From contig JABCPU010000281.1 in NCBI GenBank assembly GCA_016800925.1, positions 25,466-89,465 of the forward strand: a stretch of 64,000 nucleotides of DNA, read 5' to 3'. Of this stretch, positions 34,071-45,849 are shown piece after piece. Position 1 is the first letter of the stretch, and each line of letters starts with the position of its first letter. The stretch is from Suillus spraguei. Its lineage: Eukaryota > Basidiomycota > Agaricomycetes > Boletales > Suillaceae. A program made the position numbers and the translations under genes. The notes below the pieces were generated by a model. That model made no database searches, was not told the DNA's origin, and was given only the letters and a program-made list of their open reading frames with translations.

Positions 34071-35557
34071 TGTTACGACCATGCAAAACCAGAGATTAGT
34101 AAGAAGTCCTGGTCTTACATGGGGTTGTACTGGAGGGTTGTAAAGTCAAAGGGGCTTGGCCTCAGCTCGTGTGCTATGCCCCTTACCCGAGTATGTGCCC
34201 TTAATTTTGGATGAAGTCCAAGGGAGAGTTCTGGTGAAGTCCAGATGGAGCATCCGGATGAACTCTAAGGCAGGATAGCTCGACAGAGCTCTGATGGACT
34301 TCTGGATGAGCACAGGAATGCGCTGGAACTATTTCTGGAAGGTAGGGAGTAATGGTAACACTACTGGAACAAGCTCCAAGTAGAACAAATGAAAGATGGA
34401 CCACTGGACAAAGTCCAGGGCAGGATAGGAGCAGAGCTCCAGAGGGAAAGATGATCCATAGATGTCAGAGGATAGGATAGGATGGGTCTGGAGGACTTGG
34501 GGTCCGAAGGTCCGGAGCTCAGAGGAGCGGAGGAGCGGAGGAGCGGAGGAGCGGAGGAGCGGAGGAGCGGAGGAGCGGAGGAGCGGAGGGGGAGCGGAGG
34601 AGGAGCGGAGGAGCGGAGGAGCGGAGGAGCGGAGGAGCGGAGGAGCGGAGGAGCGGAGGAGCGGAGGAGCGGAGGAGCGGAGGAGCGGAGGGAGCGGAGG
34701 AGCGGGAGGGGGAGCGGAGGAGCGGATGATCGGATGATCGGACGAGCATAGCTCTGTGGATCTTAGAGGAAGTGTTGGCTACTAGAGAGGAGTAGGTCCA
34801 GATATGGTGTAGAGATAGTATAGACTACTCCGGACAAGGTCCGGAATAGAAACAGACAGTATAAGACTACCAAAGGTAGAGTTGGAGGTGAAACAGATGA
34901 TAGATGGAGATGGACGAAGTCCAAAAAGATTATAGGACATAGGATCAAAGCTCCGGCCTAGGGAGTGATCTCATAGGCCTGAGTCGGAAGCTTACAAGGG
35001 CTGGAGCCCAAGTGCAAGAATGGAAACAGAGTTATATAGACATGATAACAGGATACAGAGTAATCAAAGGAATATATAGAAGTAGGAACAATGAATCAGA
35101 CTAAGGTCTGCAGGAGTTGTACTACAAGTTTATATACTGTAGGAGCATGCCAGAAGGTAAGTACAGATAGTCCGAGGCTATGTCTGAAGCATACGGAAAC
35201 ACATTAGTAAGTACAGCGGGACATAAGGCAATGAACTCGGAGATGAAGCTTGTACAAAATACTTAGCAAGATGGAGGCAGAGATCACCAAGAGCCAGAAG
35301 CACAGAGATACCCAAAAGCCGGAGACACAGATATATTCTAAAAGGGGTAATGCGCAGGTGTGTGGGAATAGTTCGGATATGAACTTGGATTGGATATGGA
35401 CACAGATCGGATATGGACATGATGGATATGGATTGGAGTGGATGGGTGGATCAGATATGTGAACTGGATTGGATGGGTGGATCGGATATGTGTAGATTGG
35501 GTGTCTGGATGTCCATGGATTGGATTTGATCTAGACCTGAATGTACGGTATATGACA
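34071..35557 (+). mobile_element. solo LTR, family 2 (long variant), duplication GTTGG
   Basis: It begins TGTTACGACC, ends GGTATATGACA and is flanked by GTTGG at 34066-34070 and 35558-35562. At 1,487 bp it is about twice the size of the other family-2 copies, partly owing to the internal minisatellite at 34521-34725 and about 60 extra bases near the start. Confidence 0.85.
34521..34725 (+). repeat. minisatellite, 9-bp unit GGAGGAGCG, about 22 copies
   Basis: It is a near-perfect array of GGAGGAGCG with a few variants (gagggggagcgg, ggaggaggagcgg). The plus strand is almost free of T and consists of purine runs with single C. Because the unit is a multiple of three, all frames stay open and give Arg/Ser/Gly/Glu repeat 'proteins' that are not real genes. 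It lies inside a solo LTR. Confidence 0.95.
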
Positions 35558-35666
35558 GTTGGTGGGGGGACATGTGCTCACTCATCATTTTGCATGCAGA
35601 TGAGCAGAATTCGGCAAGGAAAGCATTTTAGAAGCAGTCCTCATTAATGTCTACCTAGAGTATAAT

Positions 35667-36139
35667 TGTTACGAACTGGGGTGGCATCACCAGCGACAGT
35701 GAAAAGACACGGACGGTCTGCTGGGAAGTTCTACAATGTCCAGAAAAGGACAAGGTGAAAGTACAAGGAACGCGTTCCGAGTATGATCAAGGGTTCAGCC
35801 TCAAAGATAGATCTAAGAGGTTCTACGAGAATAGAGACTAAGACTAAGGAGTGCTTAGACTTAGAGACGATTCAAGACGACTTAGGTTGGAGACCTAAGC
35901 GAAGGATATTCCAGGTAAAACCCAGTAAGATTAAAGTAAAGTATACAAGCATAATACAATGTGCTCAAATAGGCCAATATGTGCGCACGGACCAAGAGAG
36001 ACGTGAGAATGTAAGTGCATATCCAAAGAAGGAAGGCAACTATAATACAGATGCATTGAGCATATGAGTCAGAGTCATGTTATGTAATATACAAAGTAAA
36101 GGAGGCAGAAAATGAATAGGGGCACATACGATTGTAACA
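35667..36139 (-). mobile_element. solo LTR of the gypsy family, no matching duplication
   Basis: This 473-bp LTR (TGTTACGAACTGGGG...GATTGTAACA) is flanked by ATAAT on the left and CACGC on the right, so the flanks do not match. It marks the border between nest 1 and unique sequence. Confidence 0.85.
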
Positions 36140-36358
36140 CACGCATTACGGACACTTACAAATGCTTATGACTTCACTGGTAGCGCACTCTAACGATAAC
36201 ATGATTTGATCTCTAAAATAATCATGGACAACATGGTGTGCAACGAAACAAAAAATGCAAGTGTGAGTGCAATGCATTGACACACCTGCTGTGGTCACCA
36301 ACTGTGATTGTACTAACTTAACCAAAAACGGACGTTACAAACGCTTGACCTGAGCTAA

Positions 36359-36450
36359 CTAAAAGGCATATGCTTTCAAGTTCATGGTACCCTGTTACCA
36401 GTCGGACCTTACTCGGTTCTTTCGAGTTTCTCCAAACCCTGCACAGAAAA
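36359..36450 (+). repeat. inverted repeat arm, pairs with 38091-38180
   Basis: The core 'cagtcggaccttactcggtt' plus 'ctttcgagtttctccaaac' also occurs in inverted orientation at 38091-38180, with about 80 bp alike. The two arms bracket the MITE-like and foldback repeats. Confidence 0.7.
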
Positions 36451-36542
36451 AGTCCGAACACCCTCACGGCATTCACAACGAAAAGACCCCAGACTCTGCA
36501 GGACATGTTTGCTTCAGTTTATTTGTTACAGCTACTAAGATA

Positions 36543-36990
36543 GACCTCATTCATACACCGGTTCATCACGTGACTTGAGGCCAGAATGCATGATTTCGGC
36601 TCGTAACTTTACTTCAAATTAGAATTAGCAAAATCTGTTTCATAATTTTGTAGATGCATACTACTATATCAAAATGGTCTACTCAGAATTCTTATTTTCG
36701 GCCAACTGAAGGAGGAGTAGGCCTTTTGGTAGCAAATTTACCTTTATGACCCATTTGTGACATGCCTGTCAGGCTGATGACGGTGCACTCAAGACATTTT
36801 GATAATATAAAGCCTACTCGTCTCTCAGTTTCTTACATTACATCATAAAAATACATGCTCGGCTTGCTACAGACTATCCACACATCATTATGGAACAGAT
36901 TTTGTCCATGTTTTGTATACAATGAGTTATATGTAATTTTGTTGAAAAGTCACGCTACGTCACGTGATGAACCGGTGTATGAGTGAGGTC
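36543..36990. mobile_element. MITE-like element, TA duplication
   Basis: It is 448 bp and non-coding, with inverted ends GACCTCA(t/c)TCATACACC continuing as GGTTCATCACGTGAC (about 32 bp, one mismatch). TA occurs directly outside both ends (36541-36542 and 36991-36992). The size and TA target fit a non-autonomous Tc1/mariner derivative, though its ends differ from those of the Tc1 element at 21537. Confidence 0.75.
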
Positions 36991-37017
36991 TATCGAGCGG
37001 TATATAGTAAGGACCTC

Positions 37018-37278
37018 TTGGATTATCAGGGGTCGAGGTACGCGACACTTATCGGGAATCTTCGGGATTGATGACGCAAGTCTCGGACACATTCTGCGAA
37101 GTAATACCAACTCAGCTTTTACAGTGAACCCGCTGACAAACGCATAGCGTAGTCGTACAGAAAAATAAAATATATGCCAGTCAACGCTAAAACCATGCTG
37201 CCGACGCCCAGTAATATTGCGCCATCAATCCCGAAGATTCACGATAAGTGTCGAGCTCGTACCTCGACCCCTGATAAT
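37018..37278. repeat. foldback repeat: partial direct copy plus full inverted copy of a dispersed ~210-bp repeat
   Basis: Positions 37018-37073 repeat the head of the element at 46877-47100 in the same orientation. Positions 37075-37278 are the whole element in reverse. Head and inverted tail abut, so the stretch can fold back through 'attatcaggggtcgaggtac'. No coding sequence. Confidence 0.75.
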
Positions 37279-38090
37279 TCAACACCCTCACTCTCTTCCT
37301 TTCCCTTGCTCTTCCCCAACTTGAGTTCGGATAGCACACGTCGAGACACTCATCAAGCGAGCACATCCAAGGTTGTTGAGCAGCCACAAATGATCGATCT
37401 CGTGCAGCTCATGAACCGCCCTGATCTTCTGTTGTCATCGTCTTTCGCTCATCAATGTCTTAGTACTTTTCCCATATCGCTCTCATTGCTGACATGGTAT
37501 TTGGTCTTCAGACATCGTGTCATTTGTATCATAGTATGTAGTATTGACTCCGATGAATGTATCTTGAACTTGAAGTTCAACCCCTTGCGAAGCCTGCTAG
37601 TAGCCGTAAAATGGGTCAAAGTGTCCTGTCGGTTGGATTGATTGAGGTGGCGCCTAGGCACAGTGATTGAAACGAGGTTGTGGTATGTTATATTATATTG
37701 AATCTAGTAAGTACTCATCCACGAAACGCACCATCAAGAGTACTGAACTGCGAGATACGAACATCGGTGAGGTGGAACGGAATTAGCGAGTCGTCGAACA
37801 CGCTGGTCACAACTCAGCATGCAATGATATAATTGTGTGCAGTGTGTATCAATCAGTCACAGAACTCACGGAGTGCGGACGACAGTTAAGGTGGCTAAAG
37901 AGCAAGCAAGCAAAGTCAGTATGCATACCCTCATCTGAGTCGCGGCTGACGAGTTCATTGGTGAGCGTAAGACCGGGCATAAGATGCGCTCGAGCCAGGA
38001 GATAAATGTGACGGGACCACAGAAGGCTGATCAGATGTTCACAAAGAGATATTCGCATTGGGTAGAAACATCGATATAAGTGTCAGAGTG
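37279..38090. other. no gene recognised
   Basis: Short open stretches are present on both strands but lack any family match, codon pattern or splice continuity. It is bounded by the foldback repeat and the inverted-repeat arm. Confidence 0.4.
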
Positions 38091-38180
38091 GATATTCTGT
38101 GCAGAGTTTGGAGAAACTCGAAAGAACCGAGTAAGGTCCGACTGATAACAGGGTACCGGAAACCGTATGCTTTCGAACCA
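38091..38180 (-). repeat. inverted repeat arm, pairs with 36359-36450
   Basis: This is the reverse complement of the arm at 36359-36450, with scattered substitutions. It lies just downstream (3') of the tRNase Z gene. Confidence 0.7.
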
Positions 38181-38358
38181 AGTCAGAAACGAAACATTGT
38201 TGAATTCAAATCGCGTCCGTTTTGGTCGCTCTTAAAAAGTGGCTTAGTGAATTTTTGAAATTCTGGCCTGTCGGTATGAAGATGCTCTAAATATCGATCA
38301 TCTAGTAGCTGCTATCATGCATGTCGCCGAGACCGATCAGGGTTCCGACCATATGGCA

Positions 38359-41300
38359 TCAACTGATATCCACATGTGCCGCATCAGTCACCTCCGGCTC
38401 CTCCCCCTCAATATCAGTGATATCAATAAAACTTTGCTCGATCGCGCGTGCATACGCGCTCATCTTCCACATGTCCCCTATCTTGATATTAGCATGGTCG
38501 AATGCAAGTGCAACAACAGGGTCGCCAGCCTGGCGTTCAGATACAGAGGGTGGCATCTTGGGGTAGCGGGCCGAGAAGTGTGTAAGGAGGATGTTTTGTG
38601 CGTTCATGCTTTTCATCTACAAGTTGAGCAAAACTCTACGATTATATATTGCAGGGAAACGTACCTCTTGCCTATACCAATTGCCTGCCCAAAAGTGCTG
38701 TGCATCTTGGCGAGCGCCATTTCGCCTTGATCGTTCGCCATAGTAGCTTCGTGGATGAGCAGAGTGGCTCCGGCACCTGCCTGCGCAAGCTTTTGGGTTG
38801 GTATTGTATCGCCTGAGAACCTGAGGGATGCGTTGTCAGTAACACGAAGGTAAGGAAAGAAAACGGCGCCGTACACAACGGACCACCCATCCAGATGTTT
38901 GACAATTAGCCCATGGCACCTTACGCGATGCTCCACATCGACGGTATTTATTTTCTGCAATCCAAGCGTTTTGCACAACGCTCCCGCTGCAAGCCTCGAT
39001 CTTCACAGGAAGAGAGGGACGAAACGCGTTAATGTATGACAAAGCCAGAAGCTCAAACTGACACTCACTCCTTCTGATCTTGGTCACCATAATTCCAACT
39101 GCCACGTCCCTTTTTGCGCCAATGAATTTCATCACTCAGGATAGGCACTACACGGGCCCGAGCATCCTCTGAGAATCCAAGCTCTTCAAGCGCGTTGTGA
39201 TCCCGAAGATAGAGGAATACCATACGATTGCTGACGAGGTAGAGTGATTCTTCTGGGGGCGGATCGAGCTTTTCTACATATTAGCACTAGAGATCATTAG
39301 GGTTTGAGCAGGAATACACACCAGTTGTCTCATCGCTAAGATTTTTGCGAGACCAATGTGATGGTCGCCGTGAATGTGGCTTATGAAGATGCATTTTATA
39401 TCCCTCAAAACGTCCCACACAGCAGCTCCATAGTTCCTGAAGAGTTGCCCCCATGTACCCTCTCCCGCATCCAGAAGAATATATCCTGCCCCAGGGATAC
39501 ACAGGAGCGTACCAGAAACTGTACAAATAATTCAGTTGGGTTTCTCAGGTGAGAATGGATATGTACGAACCATTTCTGTACTTACTAGGTATGGCACTGC
39601 CTGTTCCGAGCGTGACCACCGTGACATCTTTACCTATGATATCGGGTATTGTAGCCTCATCGACACGCGCTCGTGCCTCGGAAAATTGTGTTTTCGCAGC
39701 GTCAGAGAGTGATGGGGGCTCGCCAGACAATGCGGCGGGGTGAAAGAGATCATTCGCCTCTGCCTCAGAGTCTCGCAGTGGTGGCCGTGGCGGACGGATG
39801 TTAATGACAGTATGCGCACGCATATAATCGGTATTGGACGGGAGGTCCGTGGCTACCACAATTATAAAGGTAAGTGACATGAATGATCAGAAATTGGGTG
39901 AACTCACTTTGGAGGGTTTTCTTAGCCTCTAGAGAATACTTGGGCACGGGGAAAATATTGCTATCCAGGTGATTGAGCCTCAGTTGGTTGAACGCCGCGC
40001 TAGTAAATGTGATCGGATCTGGCACATGATCCCTAGATGCAACAATATGCTGCTCTCCAGCGCATAAGAACAGCTCAATGCATACCCAGAACAAGAGGCA
40101 CTCACATGTACATTATCCTCGAACATTTTCATGAACGCCTTATAGCGTTCATCCTCAAATACATCATTGCCACAAAGATGAAAGATAACCCTCAGTGCGT
40201 GATCTTTTGGCCCCTTGCCCCAGTATTTTGAGAACGCGCCACTCTCAAACCCCTTGACGAGAGAAGATATATGTGCAGTACTGGGAACGTCCAGTATCAA
40301 CACGACCTGTAATTCGGTCAGCCCATCAACTCTCAGATCGAGAGCAATCGGTTGAAATAAGGCGTGAAAAGGAAACGCACCCCAGGATCTTCACTAGCAC
40401 CTACGACATCACTCGGTCCAACACTTTTCTCTACTCCATCTTTTCCCACTACGGTTACCGTCTCTCCCCTTGCAACCCGTGCACGTAATGGCCCAGCCTT
40501 CAGACCAAGCGCTTCTGCACGGTTGACATCAAACTTTCCTCGAACACGGGGACCAACCACTGCATATGCGAGCGTTGCACGCAGATTGCATGCGGGTAAC
40601 GAAGGTAAGGGACGGTTGAAGTTTGACGGCTGGGAGACATGTTCAACCTTCGCAGACGAAACAACGGGTTTGGCGGCGGACCCAGGAAACATTGTGCGAA
40701 CGATGTGTCGAAGCCATTCCTGTGCCATATCACCGACGAGCGTGGTAGGGTCAAAGTCAGGGTGAGATATGACTTCCTGTAGCGGTGGTACAGCAGGGGA
40801 AGGCGAACGCTTCCTCTTTCCCGATCTCCTGTTGACGCCATTAGTTTCGAGGTGCGGTAGTGTGACTGATCCCGAGGCTTCCAGCGACTGGCCCTCAGCA
40901 GAAATTGGTAATGCGAATACAGAAATATTATCGTCCTTGTAGATGGGTACATCGTCAGGTGATTCATCCGGGAGGCAGGAAGTAGGTATTTCGATCAGAT
41001 TCACGGAGAGATTTTCCCTATGTTAGTGTTAAGATGAACAATTGAAGATCAGAAAAGAAGTACCTAAATGTATATTTACGCATAACTGCCATAAAATGCA
41101 ACAGCCCAGCTGGCCCGGCAATATTGAGGCTGGTAAGACCCGAGTCCGCAAAAGTCATCAATAAACCTGTCGAAGAGACCGTCGACCGTCGACACGCTTG
41201 CACATGATCAGGATCACACTCACCTGGAAGGCCACTCCCTCGCTGGGTGCCTACAGAAGTCAAGAACACGCCTCTAGTCTTCTTCCAGTTCCTCCTGCTC

Positions 41301-41503
41301 TGGAGAAACGCGCGGGTAGTATTCTCACCGACATTAAAGATGTACTTTGCAGAGTCAAAGGTGATCACAACAGTAGGCTCTGTATCCGAAGATACGGAGC
41401 TGAGAGCTGACGCATTCCAGGACATGATGGGTACCGAAGATCGTGAAAAGAATCGTGCTGAAGAGTAGTGAAAAGAACGAGTGATGCGGGATAGTATATA
41501 CAA
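38359..41503 (-). CDS. long-form tRNase Z (ELAC2/TRZ1 type)
   Basis: This multi-exon minus-strand gene encodes the endonuclease that removes 3' trailers from tRNA precursors. The N-terminal half holds a degenerate beta-lactamase-like domain (VVITFDSAKYIFNVGENTTRAF, LNIAGPAGLLHF). The C-terminal half has VVTLGTGSAIPSKYRN, YILLDAGEGTWGQLFRNYG and the metal-binding FISHIHGDHHIG (near 39384-39349). It also has FSGDTIPT, ATLLIHEATM...KMHSTFGQAIGIG and LTHFSARYPKMP. All key histidines and aspartates are present and no stop was found. The first Met (41503) begins an Arg/Ser-rich leader, MYILSRITRSFHYSSARFFS, a good mitochondrial presequence. A second in-frame Met at 41425 could give a nuclear form. 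The first intron (41167-41223) is 57 bp without an in-frame stop, so retention would keep the frame. Confidence 0.85.
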
Positions 41504-42010
41504 GCTACGACGACATTGCCAGATAGCCAGACTGAATGAAACCTAGGAGTTGCAATCAGATTAGGTTCTTTATTTGGTAGATGACGGTTTTCCGAGTCAC
41601 TCTCCTAGCTAAGCAGTAGAAAATAACGTTTGAACGCTTACTCAATGGGCGCTTAGCAGCTCGGGTGAATTACCGCAACTTGCCGACAGAAGACTTTTAG
41701 TGTCTAGAGCTAACTGATCGCACACTCTGAGTAGTCCGTCATTGCACAAGAATTGAAATGTTGATTGTCGGTAAGGCTTGTCATTTTGTGGGCTTACCTC
41801 GACGTGGACATGAACAAATTACATAGTTATGTGAGCTCGGGCTGGCCATTGTTTGCACTTTGTGCCATGACTCATCAACCGTCACTGCAGGTGGATTGAA
41901 AATTAGATCACTCAGGCTAGCGATCCCTTGGAAGGTGGCATGATAATAAACAGATGAATACAACTACATTATCTCTAGTGTCCTGATGTCCATCATGTCG
42001 CCAACAGAAT
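41504..42010. other. intergenic, no gene seen
   Basis: This is the upstream region of the tRNase Z gene and the 3' flank of the HET pseudogene. No repeats or coding sequence were recognised. Confidence 0.4.
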
Positions 42011-45000
42011 TCATGTCTTTAACTTAATGATATCATGATCCGAGGCAATCCTCTTGCATTCCCCGTTGCGCTGCCGCGCTAGTAAAAATGCACCAAAAGG
42101 TTGTCCAAGGCGAACAATCAATCGCAATGCTCGCGAAACAGAATCCGAATAAATCGGTTCAGTTTGTGTTGTGAGTGATTCGTGCAACGGAGATTCAGGC
42201 ACAGACCAATCTTCCACGCTCTGCGTCTACAGGGTCATGTAACTCAAGGAGATCACGACTCCATGGACGAACAAGGAAGATTTTCTGCCAAGCGAGCAGC
42301 GGCCTTGCAGGCGAGAATGAGGTGAACCTGTTTTCCGTCGTAATCTGCAAATCATGAAGCTCGTCCGACTTGACTGCATACACATATGTATCTTAGTCTT
42401 GACCAGGCCTCAGCCTGGCTTCTCTGACAGGGAATACGATACAAGGCAGATGTAACCGGTGGTGCGCAAACCGGGTAGAGCTCGTGTGATCAAGCTGGTC
42501 ATGAAGTCTCGAAGCCGAATCCACGGCCACGGGATTTTTTCGCAGTAAAGAAACCGCGGTCTGAATCTTATCTTCAGACAAAGATGGCAGGGCGTATGGT
42601 GGGGCTGCATATGAGATGATATCGGCGGGAAGACAACTGTTGAACACTGATGATTCTCCGACCCAGTCTAGGGCAGTAATGTCGCCCGACTGAGCTACGA
42701 TTTCCTGTAGGAGGCGCCCAAGTGATTTCTGCTTCTCGCCATAATCGACATGTAGACGAACGCCAAAAACGCCGGATAACGAGTATGCAATGTCTTCTTA
42801 CAACGTGGTAGTACGTGTCGACGCCCACTGCAATTTCTCTCGGGCACCTCTCATCCCGGGACGGAAGGCCAAGACAGTTTGTCGATCTATACCTGTCGCG
42901 TTCTCCAATTCCTGCATGATCGCGACGGACTCCTTCTGGTTGGGAGTGCGATTATTGAGATAAAGAGTCCAATCCTTCTGATGAAAGAGAATGACTTTGG
43001 GAGCAAGGAATTCTTGAACCGTCCATCCGCGTGTGTTCCAAGCGCTCCTTGTCAGTGCGCCAGACTTTGACCAAGGTGGAACATCAGAGAGGTATACAAC
43101 CGTGAGTGCAGAAAGGTGATACCAGACGAACATGAAGTTGACTGATTCTTGGAGCTCGACATTGTTATTCTTGTCAATACAGCATGTATCACTCCATGCC
43201 CAGCGATACCGCAAATCACGAGCAGTTTTGCAGAAGGACTGCAATTTCGTGATTCCGCCAACCGGATCTAAGTCATAGACAATCTTGTCCTGGATATCCT
43301 ACAGTAACGGTTCCTGCCCTTCCCACCTGTGTGATAGCATGACATATCGGAAGTATGTCATCACGACTTCTTCGATGTGCTTCATTTGGATTTGGATATC
43401 TCGATGCGTGACTGCTGATGATACCAGCTCCTTGTACTCCACGCTCATTTTGAAGGTGCGTATCTGCGCCTCTCGACTGCATAATAGACTAGTAGGGGTG
43501 TCGAGTACACGCAGCGGAGTATTATCAAGCTGTTTATCAATGACCTTTCGAATGGCACGGTCCACTTTGGATGGGCTGAGATACTGCTGGCGCAACTCTG
43601 CAGAAAAAAATCAAACCATGTCGACGTATGAGGTCTTAGGGCTCACTTCGTGTCTCAGTGTCAGGAGCACTATCTAATTTTGAGAGCATGATTCGGAAGG
43701 CCTGTATCGTTTCATCATAGCGTTGTGCACCATGAAGCGCTGCGTACTTCAAATTGTATCCGAGATAAGATAAAGAGTTGAGTTTGGTGACCTATGTGCC
43801 ACTACAATAAGTAAAGGTTAAAAATGATATATATCATCACACCTTCTGTGCATCGAGAAGTGCTTCTGTCCATAGCATTTTGCCTTGCTGCGCTTTGCAA
43901 AGACGGCATCAGATGCAGGATTCAGGTCGATCGCTACCGAATACAGGTCAATAGCTCTATCATAATCACTTGCAGCGAGAGCAGTATCTCCGTTGGTCAG
44001 AAAGAATCCGCTGCATTCTTGCTTGAAAGCTGAGTGAAATGCAGGTGAGGATTATAACCTTGGTGAGATCACTAAAGACTTACTAGCAGACCAGTCGAGG
44101 GAGTTAGCCTTTGTTGTTTCGTCGATGTTATCCATCATATATTTGTGAGATTCAAGGGCTTCATTGACTTTGCCCGCGCAAAGGAAAGCCTGGCACCATT
44201 TCTGGTGTGCAGTGAGCCACAATGATTTGAGATCCCAGCCGAAGAGCTGGACAAGGGACTCAGTTTATGAAAAGAATTTCGGATGTGCATTAACGTACCA
44301 CTACCAAGTCCTCGTATATTTGATGGATGTCTGATTTCGATGATAGATTGCTAGAGTTGACAGCGGCGGTGAAATGGTCAGCGGCTTCGTTGTGACGTGC
44401 GCGATCCAAGGCTCTGAGTCCGAGTTGAACACGTAAATAGGCCTAATGCGCTGTCAAGATTAGTATTGATAACCAAGTGCGATTGCATGATACTTACTTT
44501 CACGATATGGCATGCGACCGTGTCAGCTTTTGGACAACCAGTAATGAGTTCTTTAAGGGGCAGGTTTGCCTCGTCATGTCGGTCTGCATTAAAGAGCGCA
44601 ATGGCCCGAAATACGTGATGAGGTGGACAGTACGCAAGAGAGATATGACATACCTTGATCAAGAGCAGGAAATGAACGGTTTCTGAATCTTCGTTAGTGT
44701 ACATGAATGCAACATCAAATGCTGCCCTTGCATCCTGGATGAGTCTTGCGTGAGTAGTTCTTGAGCGGTAGACAAGTCTCCATCTATACATGGAATGCGG
44801 GCTGTCGTGATGGTCAGAATCTGCAAGAAACATGTTCGAATTGTGATACACCAGTCAAGGATGGAAACGTGCCTTTGAATTGATGTTGTTAGGTATTGCC
44901 CATTCTAAGATCATCTTATCTTGACCTCCGCTGAAGATGTTGTTGCCGTCCACAGCGAAAGTGACGCATGTCGTCAAGGATAAATGTTTGAAGATGGCAA

Positions 45001-45849
45001 TGGTTCGTCGATCTGAGAGGCGCCAGAGATGGACGTGGTGATCACTAGTGTACCAGCAGGGTTAAAGACGATGGCATAGATGTCGTGAGTGTGGCCCGTC
45101 CAGGGATCACTGACTTGCTGCCAGGTTGTTGAATCCCATTCGCGTACGGTAGGATCAGAATTATTCCCGCCTGTGAGAAGGCGTGTGCCATCTGGGCTCC
45201 AAGCGAGTGACCAGTTGTATCTTAGTATGTGAGCTTTGGAAGACACAACGCGTTCTCTTGTGCCTGAATTATAAATCTGAATGTTGTCGTATGTTGCGAT
45301 GGCAAGAAGTTCTCCAGACCGCGAATATCGAGCACAGCGGACCCGACTATCACACATGATTTGATCTCCTAGTTGCTCCCAGGTTTTAGTGTTCCACAGT
45401 TTTGTCGTTTTAGCAAATGAACCAGTTGCCAGCACTTGTCCATCAGGAGAAAAATCGAGCGAGGTGATCAAACGGGAGTGGGCTTTGATGGGTTGGGTGA
45501 GGAATTCACCCGTTTCAACGTGCCAGACAATAACCTCTCCACCAGCATCACCGCTTGCTATCAATTGCCCATCTTGTGATACCGTCAATCCCACCACCCC
45601 ATTACTATGCCCCTCCATCCTTTTCAACACAGCACCTGTCTTGAAGTCCCACAGACGAAGCGTCTTGTCTAAGGATCCAGTAACCATCCGTCGTTTATCG
45701 GGGAACACTGCGACTGTCATTACGCCTTCTTCATGGCCTTTGGACTCTCGCAGGGGTGTAGTGATTGGAATGAGCTTCGAATTACTTTTACTGGAGGTTG
45801 ATGTCATTAGCATGGTCGAGGTTGATTTTGGAGGGACTTTCTCTCTCAA
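42011..45849 (-). pseudogene. WD40-TPR-HET incompatibility-type gene, broken
   Basis: Reading right to left: an N-terminal WD40 propeller (GHEEGVMTVAVFPDKRRMVT, SLDKTLRLWDFKTG, VIVWHVETG, TKLWNTKTWEQLG, VREWDSTTWQQV) from 45849 to about 44880; a helical TPR-like region with spliced exons (about 44850-43600); a HET domain (RYVMLSHRWEGQEPLL near 43360-43310, WAWSDTCCIDKNNNVELQ, YLSDVP, WNTRGWTVQEFLAP, MRGAREKLQWAS); and a C-terminal tail to 42011. HET domains trigger cell death on non-self recognition in fungi. Breaks: a frameshift in the last WD40 blade near 45045; an in-frame TAA at about 42797 directly after the QWASTR block; a second TAA near 42393; and a one-base shift near 42197. The breaks make this copy inactive or heavily truncated. 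Confidence 0.8.

Noticed and set aside
34462..34751. Long open frames on both strands rich in Arg/Ser/Gly/Glu or Pro/Leu/Ser
   Set aside because: They arise only because the minisatellite unit is 9 bp; no flanking coding sequence supports them.
37174..37641. A 155-codon plus-strand frame
   Set aside because: Its first third is the inverted dispersed repeat, and the rest shows no conserved motif.
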